From Pseudomonas chlororaphis (lineage in GTDB: Bacteria; Pseudomonadota; Gammaproteobacteria; Pseudomonadales; Pseudomonadaceae), in contig NZ_MSCT01000012.1 in assembly GCF_001921865.1 (NCBI RefSeq), positions 55,579 through 119,578 on the forward strand: DNA of 64,000 nucleotides, in the 5' to 3' direction. The position numbers and the translations under genes are program-made. The notes under the pieces were generated by a model, which searched no databases, had not been told where the DNA came from, and saw only the letters and a program-made list of their open reading frames with translations. Shown piece after piece: positions 41,856 through 51,181 of this stretch (positions are counted from its first letter, which is position 1; the number at the start of each line of letters is the position of its first letter).

Positions 41856-41986
41856 GTTTATTGCTCCATTGATTTAAGAAACTCTCCCTTTCCAAAGGAG
41901 AGGTCTGCAAATTAACCGAGCTGGATTTTCTGTCCACGTGCCCATTTTTCGTTCTGCATCGCGCTAGCAGAGGAATCGCCCGAAAA

Positions 41987-42006
41987 TACTGGATATATAA
42001 CCAGTA
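41987..42006. promoter_or_regulatory. Inverted repeat upstream of the chitin operon
   Basis: TACTGG at 41987-41992 and CCAGTA at 42001-42006, separated by ATATATAA, lie about 130 bp upstream of the monooxygenase start in an AT-rich gap. Possible operator; no regulator gene nearby explains it. Confidence 0.4.
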
Positions 42007-42121
42007 TATCCGAAATTTTCCTACCCACCCTGAAGCAAAAGTCCTACATGCTCAGGCGGCGCTTGTCAGTGTCAGGGTCAAGCACAAATAAAGATCCGCC
42101 CCTCAGTCCCCACTAAGTTTC

Positions 42122-42424
42122 GTTCCTTACCTTCTTCCCGGCGTCTGCCACAGCGAAGCGCCAGGCCTGGGCTTCACGCTGGGCGCGGTGATCTTCGCCG
42201 GCCTGATTGCCGCCACCCTGATGACCTGGCGCCTGGGGATCAACTCGGTGCTGACCTTCTGGGTCGCCTGCATCCTCACCCGCCCCTTCTCCGCCACCAT
42301 CGGCACCGCCGCGTGGGTGTTGCCCGAGGTGAAGTTGGGGAAAATCAACGCAGACGATGCGCAGCCCTTCAAGCCCATGCACCTTGAGGCGCTTGTCGAC
42401 CACCGATGTCTGCTCAGCCTCTGA
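42122..42424 (+). pseudogene. Remnant of a DUF347-type membrane protein
   Basis: The plus-strand frame encodes LGFTLGAVIFAGLIAATLMT and then GINSVLTFWVACILTRPFSA, which I recognise as the last transmembrane pair of DUF347 (COG4705) membrane proteins. The rest of the protein and a plausible start are missing; upstream there is no related sequence. The tail (ADDAQPFKPMHLEALVDH) looks degraded. Most likely a 3' fragment left by a deletion at the edge of the siderophore region. Confidence 0.5.
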
Positions 42425-42568
42425 AACAAGCCATCGCGTCGCCCCGACTCGACGCACGCAAGCCACGTACAAACAAAGATGCCGCTCAACGAGCGGCATT
42501 CTTGTTTGGGGTGCCGGGTGATTGCAGAAACCTGAATCAGCGACCGAACGTTGCGCCCGGCCCCAGGC

Positions 42569-43573
42569 TCACTGATGGCCTCGGCCGGCCAGGCCGGCAT
42601 CGAGGAAGTTGCTCCTCGCGCCACTCTTGAGAAGGGAGGGGTTGATGCCGAACTGCTTGCGAAAGGCGGTGGCGAAGTGGCTGGCATTGGCGTAGCCCAG
42701 GTCCGAGGCAACCCGCATCACCGACTCGTCGCCCTCCAGCAACCGGCTGCGCGCCTGGATCATGCGCGCCTGCTGGAACACTCCGTAGACGCTGTTGTAG
42801 AACAGCTGGCGAAACCCGCGGGTCAGCTTCGGCTGGCTCATGCCCGACTCGCGGGCCAGCTCCGACAGGCTCGGCGCCTTGCCGAGGTCGGCCAGCAGGC
42901 GTTCGCGGGCGCGTAGCAGGCGCTGGCGGTCGATGTGGCTGACCCGGCACGTGCAGCCCAGGTTGCGCCGGGCTTCCAGGAAAAGGCTGACCAGGGTCAC
43001 GCTCTGGCCGTACAGCCACAGGCTGCTGCGCGGCTGGCCCATGGACAGCTCGGGGCCCTGGTCCATGGCATTGCATAGCAAATGCGCGGTGGCGCTCATT
43101 TCGCCGCTGCGGTGGCCATCGAGAAAACAATGGTCGCAGGCCAGCGCGCTGTGCAGGGCCGGATCGATCTCCAGTTCCCATTGGGCCAACAACTCGGGGT
43201 GAATCATCACGGTGATGTTGTCGATCTCGCCCTGCTGGTGATACAGGCCCTGGCGGCTGCGGCCGAAGCTGATGCTGCCGGCGCCTTCGTTGATCGCGAA
43301 GCGGCGCTGCCGGCGACCGTCGCGAAAGCTGCAATAGGCCTTGCCCTTGAGCAGGTGGGTAAAACTGAAGTGGATACGCTCGCTGTCGTCATGCAACGGC
43401 AGCGCCACGGGCTGCTCGAACGTGCTTTGCCAACGCACGATATCCAGCCCTCCCTGCAGGGTCACCCGGGTCACCCGACACTGCGTGCCCGGGCCGAACT
43501 CCCCTCCATAACCATTGGCGATAATCCGTGAGACCGGCATGGGTTCCCTCGCCTCCTCCTGAACAGCCGACAT
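42569..43573 (-). CDS. AraC-family regulator, PchR/YbtA type
   Basis: A 334-residue regulator: N-terminal sensor region (to about 220) and C-terminal AraC double HTH (SLSELARESGMSQPKLTRGF and VMRVASDLGYANASHFATAF). This architecture and the ARLREARxxL-like helix (RQRLLRARERLLADLGKAP) are those of PchR and YbtA, which activate their receptor and synthetase genes when bound to the ferric siderophore. The start ATG 43573 (MSAVQEEAREP) has AGGAG 7 nt upstream. Divergent from a TonB receptor over a 160-bp region with a Fur box. Its ligand is presumably the product of the downstream synthetases. Confidence 0.85.
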   Translation of the reverse strand: MSAVQEEAREPMPVSRIIANGYGGEFGPGTQCRVTRVTLQGGLDIVRWQSTFEQPVALPLHDDSERIHFSFTHLLKGKAYCSFRDGRRQRRFAINEGAGSISFGRSRQGLYHQQGEIDNITVMIHPELLAQWELEIDPALHSALACDHCFLDGHRSGEMSATAHLLCNAMDQGPELSMGQPRSSLWLYGQSVTLVSLFLEARRNLGCTCRVSHIDRQRLLRARERLLADLGKAPSLSELARESGMSQPKLTRGFRQLFYNSVYGVFQQARMIQARSRLLEGDESVMRVASDLGYANASHFATAFRKQFGINPSLLKSGARSNFLDAGLAGRGHQ

Positions 43574-43632
43574 CTTGAATCTCCTTGCTGATCGGATACG
43601 GCTCGAATCAGACCACATTGGGGCAGATGGAC

Positions 43633-43651
43633 GCAATTGATAATCAATAGC
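43633..43651. promoter_or_regulatory. Fur box between the AraC regulator and TonB receptor
   Basis: GCAATTGATAATCAATAGC matches the 19-bp Fur consensus (GATAATGATAATCATTATC) at 14 positions by eye, including the central TGATAATCA. Its place in the divergent promoter implies iron repression of both genes. Confidence 0.75.
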
Positions 43652-43733
43652 ATTACAAAGCATCACAATTGCTTTCCAGTCGCCGTCGCCCGCCGCGACG
43701 CGCATTGCCCAACACCTCAGCCAAGGCCCCATC

Positions 43734-45857
43734 ATGTCTGCACGATGCTACTCGACGGCCAGCCGTCGATCACCGCAATCACGTTATACTATAACAATAA
43801 TACTCGGTTGCACACTCAGTCATCCGACATTCGCCGACACGGCCAGCGAGCCCTTGCAACTGCCGGCCTCGACCGTCACCGCGCGGATGGAACAGGAAGA
43901 CCCGAAGGACGTGCCCATCAGCCTCAGCGTCATCGACGGCGAACAACTGCGCACGCAACGCCTGGACACCCTGGAAAGCGCGCTGCGCAACACCGCCGGG
44001 GTCAACGTCAACTCTTCCGGCGGGCCCAATGACTTCAACGTGCTGATCCGCGGCGTGGGCTCGCTGTACCAGATGTCGATGGATGACAGCTCGGTGGCGT
44101 TCAATATCGACGGTGTGCCGGTGTCGTCCCGCAGCCTGGGGTTCGAGACCCTGGACGTCGACCGCATCGAAGTGCTCAAGGGCCCCCAGGGCACCCTGTC
44201 CGGCACTATCGGCCAGGCCGGCGCGGTCAATATCACCACCCGCCAGCCCACCCGCGAACTGGAAGGTTATGTGCGCGGCGAAGTCGGCCAGGAGGGCCAG
44301 TTCCTGACCGAAGGCGCGGTGGGCGGCCCCCTCGGCGAGCGTCTCAGCGGCCGGTTGGCCATACGCCGCGCGGGTTACGACAGCTGGATCGACAACGACC
44401 AGACCAACCACCCCATCACCAAGCCGCGCAACGAAGCCTACCGCGGTAGCCTGCTGTGGGACCTCGACGATGACACCCACGTGCTGTTCAGCGCCGAGCG
44501 GCAGAAGACCAAGCGCGCCACCAATTCCCTGGTGCTGCGCCCGTACGGCTCCGACCCCGGCCTGGACCTTACGCCCGGCCTGTTCGACGACAACTACAAG
44601 ACCACCGAGCGCTACGCGATCAAGCTCGAGCATGACTTCGCCAACAGCCGCCTGACCTCCACCACCGCCACGTCCACCGCGGACTTCGAAGGCCTGATCG
44701 CCTACGACAGCAAACTCATGGGCGCGCTCTATGGCACCCCCAACGAGTACTGGGTGGTGGACAAGTCCTTCGAGCGCAGCTGGAGCCAGGACGTGCACCT
44801 GAGCTCCCTGCCTGACGCCGAGGTGTTCTGGGTCACGGGCCTCGCCGCCACGCGCAACGAGCGCAGCTACGACACCCCGCGCAATACCTACGGCACCTCC
44901 AGCGCCAAGTTCCGCGACTTCACCACGACCACCTATGCCGGCTACGGCGAAGTCACCTTCCCGCTGACCGAACGCCTGAAGCTGACCACCGGCTACCGCC
45001 ACTCCTGGGACCGCAAGACCTATGACGGCGAGTATTTCGCCGGCAGCGCCGCGGTCGACGACCCGCGCAAGCTGACGGACCACTACGGCACCGGGCGCGC
45101 GGCCCTGAGCTATGCGCTGACCCCGCAGACCAATGTCTACGTGCAATGGGCACGGGGCTACAAATCCGGCGGGTTCAACGACTATGCCTCGCAGGTCAGC
45201 GACAGCGAGCCCTACAAAGCCGCGGTCAGCAACGCCGCGGAACTGGGCTTCAAGAGCGAAACCGACGACCGCCGCGGCAGCCTCAACGGCGCGCTGTTCT
45301 ACACCCGCGTCCACGACGACCACCTGATGGGGTACGACGCCGCGACTTTCGCCACCAACGCGTTCAATGCCGACACCCGCACCCGGGGCGCCGAGCTGGA
45401 AGGCGCCTGGCGCTTCGACCACGGCCTGACCCTGGCCGCCAGCGCCACCTACCTCGACGCCAAGATCACCAGCGCGGTGCACGGCATCCAGGCCGGCGAT
45501 GTCGCCGCGGGCAACCGCACCCCGGACGTGCCGCGCTGGAGCGGCAATTTCAACGCCAGCTGGAAACACCCGCTGGGTACCGTCGCCAGCCTGGGCGAAA
45601 CCACCTTGAACACCAGCCTCAACTACCGCCTGGTGGGCGAACGCGCGGCCGATCCGCAGAACCATTTCAACCTGGACAACTACGAGAAGCTCGACCTGCG
45701 CGCCGGCCTGGAAAGCCGCTTCGGCGAGGTCTACGCCTATGCCGACAACCTGCTCAACCAGACCTACGACACCTACGGCTTCTATAGCGATCCGGTGGCC
45801 TATGGCGCGCCCGCGCGCCGCCGCACGCTGGGCGTCGGCTACACCTACTCGTTCTGA
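43734..45857 (+). CDS. TonB-dependent siderophore receptor (FyuA-like), copy 1
   Basis: A 707-residue outer membrane receptor. Signal peptide (TITIILGCTLSHPTFA) then a TonB box-like STVTARM. The plug domain has LESALRNTAGVNVNSSGGPN, VLIRGVGSLYQMSMDDSSVA and VEVLKGPQGTLSGTIGQ-type features; the barrel contains the FyuA-like VQWARGYKSGGFNDYA and ends in aromatic YTYSF. No N-terminal signalling extension, so control is by the AraC regulator. It would import a ferric thiazoline-type siderophore. Its paralogue lies convergently at 45900. The plug loop 'GTLSGTIGQAG' replaces the usual GTLFGRNS. Confidence 0.92.
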   Translation: MSARCYSTASRRSPQSRYTITIILGCTLSHPTFADTASEPLQLPASTVTARMEQEDPKDVPISLSVIDGEQLRTQRLDTLESALRNTAGVNVNSSGGPNDFNVLIRGVGSLYQMSMDDSSVAFNIDGVPVSSRSLGFETLDVDRIEVLKGPQGTLSGTIGQAGAVNITTRQPTRELEGYVRGEVGQEGQFLTEGAVGGPLGERLSGRLAIRRAGYDSWIDNDQTNHPITKPRNEAYRGSLLWDLDDDTHVLFSAERQKTKRATNSLVLRPYGSDPGLDLTPGLFDDNYKTTERYAIKLEHDFANSRLTSTTATSTADFEGLIAYDSKLMGALYGTPNEYWVVDKSFERSWSQDVHLSSLPDAEVFWVTGLAATRNERSYDTPRNTYGTSSAKFRDFTTTTYAGYGEVTFPLTERLKLTTGYRHSWDRKTYDGEYFAGSAAVDDPRKLTDHYGTGRAALSYALTPQTNVYVQWARGYKSGGFNDYASQVSDSEPYKAAVSNAAELGFKSETDDRRGSLNGALFYTRVHDDHLMGYDAATFATNAFNADTRTRGAELEGAWRFDHGLTLAASATYLDAKITSAVHGIQAGDVAAGNRTPDVPRWSGNFNASWKHPLGTVASLGETTLNTSLNYRLVGERAADPQNHFNLDNYEKLDLRAGLESRFGEVYAYADNLLNQTYDTYGFYSDPVAYGAPARRRTLGVGYTYSF

Positions 45858-45865
45858 AGCGCCCG

Positions 45866-45887
45866 GGGAGCAGGCGCGCCTGCTCCC
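45866..45887. terminator. Palindrome between the two convergent TonB receptor genes
   Basis: GGGAGCAGGC-gc-GCCTGCTCCC, a perfect 10-bp inverted repeat without T-run. Probably a bidirectional terminator or REP-type element. Confidence 0.6.
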
Positions 45888-45899
45888 ACACGCGCCGTA

Positions 45900-48041
45900 T
45901 CAGAACGAATAGCTGTAACCCACCCCCGCCGACCGCCCGCGCGCCGGCATCCCGGTCGTCACCTGGGCGGTGGAATACGAGCCATACAAGTCGTAGCGCG
46001 CATCCAGCAGGTTGTCTCCCCACAGGTAGACTTCCGAGCCACCGCTTTCCACGCCCAGGTGCAGGTCCAGCTTGGCGTAGCCGCTGAGGTCGTAGTGATT
46101 CTGCGGGTCCGCTGGGCGGTTCTTCTGCAACCGGTAATTGAGCAGCGTGTTCAGCCGCGGCGCCGGCAAGCCCAGCAGGTACGGCAAGTCCTTCTTCCAG
46201 GCCACGCTGAAATTGCCGCTCCACAACGGCACGTCCGGCACCCGGTTGCCCGCGGCCACATCGCCACCGGACACCCCCGGTGCGTCGGACGTCACCACCG
46301 CGTTGGTGTAGGTCACGGCGCTGCTCAGGGTCAGTTCATCGTTGACATGCCAGGTACTCGACAACTCGGCGCCCTTGCTGCGGGTGTCGGCGTTCACCGC
46401 GCTGACCGCCAGGGTGTTGAAGTCGTACCCCAGCAAGTGGTCGTCCTCGACACGGGTGATGAACAAGGCGCCTTCCAGGCTCAACGCGCCGCCCTCGCTT
46501 TCATGCTTGAAACCCAGCTCGGCGGAATTCACCTTGGCCGCCTTGTACGGCTCGCTGTCCTTGACCGAGGTGGCGTAATCGTTGAAACCGGCCGACTTGT
46601 AGCCGCGGGAAAGCACGGCGTAGAGGTTGGTCTGCGGGGTCAGCGCGTAGGCCAGCGCCACCCGCCCGGTGCTGTAGTTGTCCTGCAGGCGCCGGCTGTC
46701 GCCGGTCACGCTGCCCGCGCTGGAATAGTCGGCGCCATAGGTCTTGCGGTCCCAGGTGTGACGCAGGCCGGTGGTGAGCTTCCAGTCTTCGGCGATCGGG
46801 AACGTGACCTCGCCGTAGGCCGCGTAGCTGTTGGTGGTGAAGTCGCGACGCTGCTGGGCGCCGTTGGTGAAGTTGTCGGAATCGAAACTGCGCTCGGAAC
46901 GCGAGAGGTTCAGCCCGGAAACCCAGAACACATCGGCCTCCGGCAGCGAGCCCAGGCGCAGGTCCTGGCTCCAGACGCGCTCGTGGGCCGAGTCTTCGAT
47001 CAGGTATTCGGAGGGCGACCCGTACAGCGCGCGCGTGATGTTGCGGTCGTAGCCCTTGACCGCGTTGAGGTCGGTGCTGGTGTAGGCGCTGACGGAGGTG
47101 ATCCGCGCTTGCGCCAGGTCGTGGTTGAGCTCGAACGAATAGCGCTCGTTGGTCTTCTGGTTGCCGTCGAAGGTCCCGGGGGTGTAGTCCAGACTCGGGC
47201 GGTTGCCGAAGGGCCGGAGTATTTCCAGGCCGGCGTAGTGTTCGGCCCGCTGGCGTTCGGCGACCAGCAGCCCGGTGGTGCCGGCGTCGTTGTCCCACAG
47301 CAGGCTGCCGCGCAAGGCCAGGTCCCGGGGCTTGGTCAGAGGGTCGCCATCCTGCTGGTCGTCGACCCAGTTGTCGAAACCGCTGCGGCGCACCGCGATG
47401 CGCCCGGCCAGCGTCTCGGTCAACGGCCCGCCTACCGCTCCTTCCGTCATGAACTGGCCGTCCTGGCCGGCTTCACCGCGCACGTAACCTTCCAGCTCAC
47501 GGGTCGGCTTGCGGGTGGTCACGTTGATCGCCCCGGCCTCGCTGTTGCGGCCGAACAAGGTGCCCTGCGGCCCCTTGAGCACTTCCACCTGCTGCACGTC
47601 CAGGGTGGCCATGGCCGCGTTGCGCACCGACATCGGCACCCCGTCGACGTTCAGCACCACCGAGCCGTCGTCCATGCTCATCTGGTTCAGCGAGCCGACG
47701 CCGCGAATCCGCACGTTGGCGTCGTTGGCGCCGCCCCACGAATTGACGTCGACGCCGGGGGTGGTGCGCAACGCGTCCTCGAGGGTGCGCAAGCGCCGGG
47801 TTTCCAGGGTCTGCCCATCGATCACCGACAGGCCGAACGGGATGTCCTTGGCGCTTTCCTGGTTCAACCGGGCGCTGACCGTCAGCGGCGCCAGTTCGAC
47901 CGTTTCCGGGCTGGCCTGATAGTCAGCCGCGAAGGCCGTGCACACCTGGCTGGACAGGGCCAGCCCCAAGGCTTGGGTCAGGACGTTGACGCGCCAGCCC
48001 TCCGGTCGGCGTAACGGTTTGAGTGACAATCGAGCAGGCAT
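45900..48041 (-). CDS. TonB-dependent siderophore receptor (FyuA-like), copy 2
   Basis: A 713-residue receptor clearly paralogous to the one at 43734: the plug shares SLSVIDG/GLSVIDG, NVRIRGVGSLNQMSMDDGSV and the full VEVLKGPQGTLFGRNSEAGA; the barrel shares SRGYKSAGFNDYATSVKDSE and GVGYSYSF. The start is ATG 48041 (MPARLSLKPLRRPEGWRVNV), giving a signal peptide cut near AFAADYQ; the open frame to 48164 would overlap the permease gene and lacks a signal. The TonB box is probably LTVSAR. It follows the ABC permease by 38 bp and is the last gene of the ABC operon. Confidence 0.92.
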   Translation of the reverse strand: MPARLSLKPLRRPEGWRVNVLTQALGLALSSQVCTAFAADYQASPETVELAPLTVSARLNQESAKDIPFGLSVIDGQTLETRRLRTLEDALRTTPGVDVNSWGGANDANVRIRGVGSLNQMSMDDGSVVLNVDGVPMSVRNAAMATLDVQQVEVLKGPQGTLFGRNSEAGAINVTTRKPTRELEGYVRGEAGQDGQFMTEGAVGGPLTETLAGRIAVRRSGFDNWVDDQQDGDPLTKPRDLALRGSLLWDNDAGTTGLLVAERQRAEHYAGLEILRPFGNRPSLDYTPGTFDGNQKTNERYSFELNHDLAQARITSVSAYTSTDLNAVKGYDRNITRALYGSPSEYLIEDSAHERVWSQDLRLGSLPEADVFWVSGLNLSRSERSFDSDNFTNGAQQRRDFTTNSYAAYGEVTFPIAEDWKLTTGLRHTWDRKTYGADYSSAGSVTGDSRRLQDNYSTGRVALAYALTPQTNLYAVLSRGYKSAGFNDYATSVKDSEPYKAAKVNSAELGFKHESEGGALSLEGALFITRVEDDHLLGYDFNTLAVSAVNADTRSKGAELSSTWHVNDELTLSSAVTYTNAVVTSDAPGVSGGDVAAGNRVPDVPLWSGNFSVAWKKDLPYLLGLPAPRLNTLLNYRLQKNRPADPQNHYDLSGYAKLDLHLGVESGGSEVYLWGDNLLDARYDLYGSYSTAQVTTGMPARGRSAGVGYSYSF

Positions 48042-48079
48042 GCAAGGCTCCAGGGATATGAGGGAGTGAGGGGAATTCA

Positions 48080-51000
48080 TCACGGTGTGCCCCAGCGCTT
48101 CAGCGCCGCGGCGACCACCTGATCCGAGGGCGCGCCCAGCAGGCCCTGGATCGGAGCGGGCCATCCCTGGCCATTACGGATGTCGGCGGTCATCGCCATC
48201 AGTTGTTCGGGGGTCTGGCTGGCGACCCAATCCAGGCTGGCCAGCGGCGCGTACCAGGCGGCCCAGCCCTGCTCCCGGGCGCTGGCCAGGGTGCCGACCG
48301 GCTCGCCGTCGCTGCCCAGGGCCCGGGTCAGGTCGTCCACCCCGAGCCTGATCAGCGCGGCACGGGCTTGGGCGCCGTCGACGTCGCCGACGCACAGCAG
48401 GCCGATGGCCCCGGCCACGCCCTGGCTGAGCCAGACATGGCCCGGGTCCTCGCGCAGGTCGCTGGCGCTGATCAGCCGCTGGCGGGCCAACAGTTCGGCG
48501 ATATGCCCGCGCCGCGCCCAGCGCCCGACGCCTGCCGCCGCCACGTCCCAGTCCGGACTCTGGGCAAGCAGCAGGTGGCCGTTGCTCAGGCGACTGCCTC
48601 CCATGCCGGCGGGCCACTGGCTCAGCTCGCTGACCAACGGGCTGCCGCCCAGGCGCCGTGCCACGCAAGTGGCCATGGCCCTCAGGTCCTCGCGCACGTC
48701 GCGGGCGTTGTCCTGGCGGCTGGCGTCGGCCAGTACCCACACACCGTCCAGGGCCTGCGCCGAGGCCAGTGGGGACAGAACGTAAGCGAAGTCCAGCGGC
48801 TGCTGGCTGCTGGCATTGAAGGCGTGGCCGTCCACTTCGATCAGCCATTGCCAGGCGCCCGCCGGGGCCACGGCGTGCGCGGCGACCGCGGCGCCCGCCG
48901 GCAGCACGGGCACCGCGGCCGGCAATCCGGCCTGGGTCCGTTGCAGCGGGGCACGCAACCAGCGCTGCGGGTCAAGGCCCAGGCGCGGCAGCGCCCGGCG
49001 GGCCTCCAGCCACACGCCCTGCGGCCCCAGCCAGAAACCTTCGCCCTCGCTGGGCCAGCCGGTGGCGGCAAGCGTCCAGTGCAACGTCACGGCGCACCCC
49101 GTCGCCGCGCAAGCGCCCAGGGCAATGCGCAGATGGTCGGTGGCCTGTTCGACAGCGGCCGGCTGGCCCATGACGCTGGCGCCCGTCACGTGCAGGCCCG
49201 GCGGCAACTCCGCGTCCAGGCGGCCGCTGGCGGCGATCACCCCGTCCAGGGCCCAGCGCCCTTCCACCTGCCGACGCGCACTGTCGACACGCAACTGCAC
49301 CTGGCCACCGGCGACCTGCCAGGCGCCCGCCCCGGCCAGCCAGCGCTGTTCCCAGGCGGCGCTTTCGGCACGCTCTTCGGCGGTCGACTGATAAGCGCCC
49401 TGCTCCACCAGATGCCGGTGCAGCAACAGGCCGCTGCCCAACAGCAGCAGCACGCCCAACGCCAGCAACCCGCCCGGCAGCCCGAACAGGCGCTGGCGCA
49501 CGTCTGCCAGGCGCCGCTGCTCCGGCCCACGGGGCAAGGCCAAGGCCGCCAGGGCGACCAGCACCAGGCAACCCGCCAGCTTCCAGCCCGCCAGCGTCGC
49601 CAGATAGGGCAACCAGGGCGCCCACCCGGTCAGCGCCGACAACGCCACATGGGCCGGGATCGCCATGGCATAGGCCGGATAACTCACCAGCCCCAGCTCG
49701 TGGTTGAGCACCAGGAAAAACGTCAGCAACATCGAGGTCGCGTAGGCCAGGCCGGAACGCCGGATCAGCGCGTGCACCAGCACCGTCAGCATCGCCAGCT
49801 CCAGCAGTGGTGGCGCGAACACCAGCAGTTGATAGATCAGCACAAAACCGGGGGCCAGGCTTTGCGGCGCGGCGATGGCGCTGATCAACAAGCTGGCCAG
49901 GCCGGGCACCAGGGCCAGCAGCAACGTCGCCAGCAGCACGCACAGCACCTGGCCCAGCATGCGCAGCCACACGGGCGCCGGCGTCGCCTGCAACATCGCC
50001 CCCAGCCCCTCCACATCATCGCGCCGGCAGATCAGGCCGACCAGCGCCGCCACCACAAAGGCGATCACCAGGAACAGCGCGCTGGAGAGCAGCGGCAAGG
50101 TCAGGTCGGCCCGGGGCACCATCGGCCCGCGGGCGTGCCACACCCCATGCACGAAACCGCTGAGCACGCCCATCACCGCCAACAATCCCAGGGCCAGCCA
50201 CCAGACCTTGCGGGCGCAGACCTGGCGTAATTGCCAGCGGGCCTCGCGCCACAAGGCCAGCGCCCAGCGGCTGGCCAGCAACGGCCCGGGCAAGCGGGTG
50301 CCCGGCGCCAGGCGCATCGGCGGCTCGGCCAGTACCGCGCCGGAACGACGGCCCATCAAGCCCTGGCGCGTGGTGCGCGCCAGCACCCCGGCGAGCAGCA
50401 GCAGCGGCAACACGCACCACAGGCCACGGTTGAGCCAGAAGCCCGGCGTCAACGCCAGCAGCGCCTGGGACTTCTGCGCCGCCGTCCAGGTTTCCACCTG
50501 GGCCTGGGCAAAGGTAAACAGCGAGGGATCGAGGCTGGCGGCCAGCAGCGGGTTGATCTGCCCGCCCTTGAGCACCACCACCGCGAACATCCACAACAGC
50601 ATCAACAGCGTCGCCAGGGCAAAGGGTGCGGCCAGGCCGCGGCTGCGCAGCGCCAGCAGGTAATACAAGGCACCGATCCCGGTGCTGACCGGCAACAGCA
50701 ACGCCACCCAGGCAAAGCCCAGCGCCGACCAGGCCGGCGCGCCGATGCTCGCCGCGGGCACCCAGCCCAGCCAGCCCAGGACCGGGCTCAGCAGAAACCC
50801 CACCACCAAGGAACTGGCCAGCAAAGCGCCGACCAGCGCCGCGCCGATAAACCGCCCCCACAACAGCGCCGGCAACGACACCGGCAACGCCAGCAACACT
50901 TCCTCCAACTGCGCCTTGCGGTCGCGCAGGGCCGGCTGGGCAAAGACCCAGGCCCAGGCGAAGAACAGGAAGAACATGCAGCCGCACGACATCAGGTAAA

Positions 51001-51181
51001 TCAGGCTCGGGGCATTGCGCGGGATATCGCTGGCGCCCATTTTCTGCACGTATTCGGCATTGGTCAGGGACATCAGCAGGTAGCCGGCCAGGCCGAGGAA
51101 CACCAGCAACGGAATGCCGCTGCGCAACCCGGCCCGCACTTCCACCCAGGCCTCGCGCATCATCAGGACAAAGGTATTCAT
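48080..51181 (-). CDS. ABC-2 permease fused to a degenerate M1-peptidase-like domain
   Basis: A 1033-residue membrane protein. Residues 1-560 hold two ABC-2-type permease units with about 12 helices. After another helix (about 565-585) come about 430 periplasmic residues that follow the M1 aminopeptidase pattern, but the zinc motif is gone: RRGHIAELLARQ stands where HExxH is expected and WLSQGVA where WLNEGFA is normal. Its start overlaps the ATPase stop (ATGA), so they form one exporter or importer. Similar full-length ABC/M1 fusions exist in proteobacteria, mostly uncharacterised. The operon with a TonB receptor and divergent siderophore synthetases implies transport of the siderophore or its iron complex; direction unknown. 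Confidence 0.82.
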   Translation of the reverse strand: MNTFVLMMREAWVEVRAGLRSGIPLLVFLGLAGYLLMSLTNAEYVQKMGASDIPRNAPSLIYLMSCGCMFFLFFAWAWVFAQPALRDRKAQLEEVLLALPVSLPALLWGRFIGAALVGALLASSLVVGFLLSPVLGWLGWVPAASIGAPAWSALGFAWVALLLPVSTGIGALYYLLALRSRGLAAPFALATLLMLLWMFAVVVLKGGQINPLLAASLDPSLFTFAQAQVETWTAAQKSQALLALTPGFWLNRGLWCVLPLLLLAGVLARTTRQGLMGRRSGAVLAEPPMRLAPGTRLPGPLLASRWALALWREARWQLRQVCARKVWWLALGLLAVMGVLSGFVHGVWHARGPMVPRADLTLPLLSSALFLVIAFVVAALVGLICRRDDVEGLGAMLQATPAPVWLRMLGQVLCVLLATLLLALVPGLASLLISAIAAPQSLAPGFVLIYQLLVFAPPLLELAMLTVLVHALIRRSGLAYATSMLLTFFLVLNHELGLVSYPAYAMAIPAHVALSALTGWAPWLPYLATLAGWKLAGCLVLVALAALALPRGPEQRRLADVRQRLFGLPGGLLALGVLLLLGSGLLLHRHLVEQGAYQSTAEERAESAAWEQRWLAGAGAWQVAGGQVQLRVDSARRQVEGRWALDGVIAASGRLDAELPPGLHVTGASVMGQPAAVEQATDHLRIALGACAATGCAVTLHWTLAATGWPSEGEGFWLGPQGVWLEARRALPRLGLDPQRWLRAPLQRTQAGLPAAVPVLPAGAAVAAHAVAPAGAWQWLIEVDGHAFNASSQQPLDFAYVLSPLASAQALDGVWVLADASRQDNARDVREDLRAMATCVARRLGGSPLVSELSQWPAGMGGSRLSNGHLLLAQSPDWDVAAAGVGRWARRGHIAELLARQRLISASDLREDPGHVWLSQGVAGAIGLLCVGDVDGAQARAALIRLGVDDLTRALGSDGEPVGTLASAREQGWAAWYAPLASLDWVASQTPEQLMAMTADIRNGQGWPAPIQGLLGAPSDQVVAAALKRWGTP

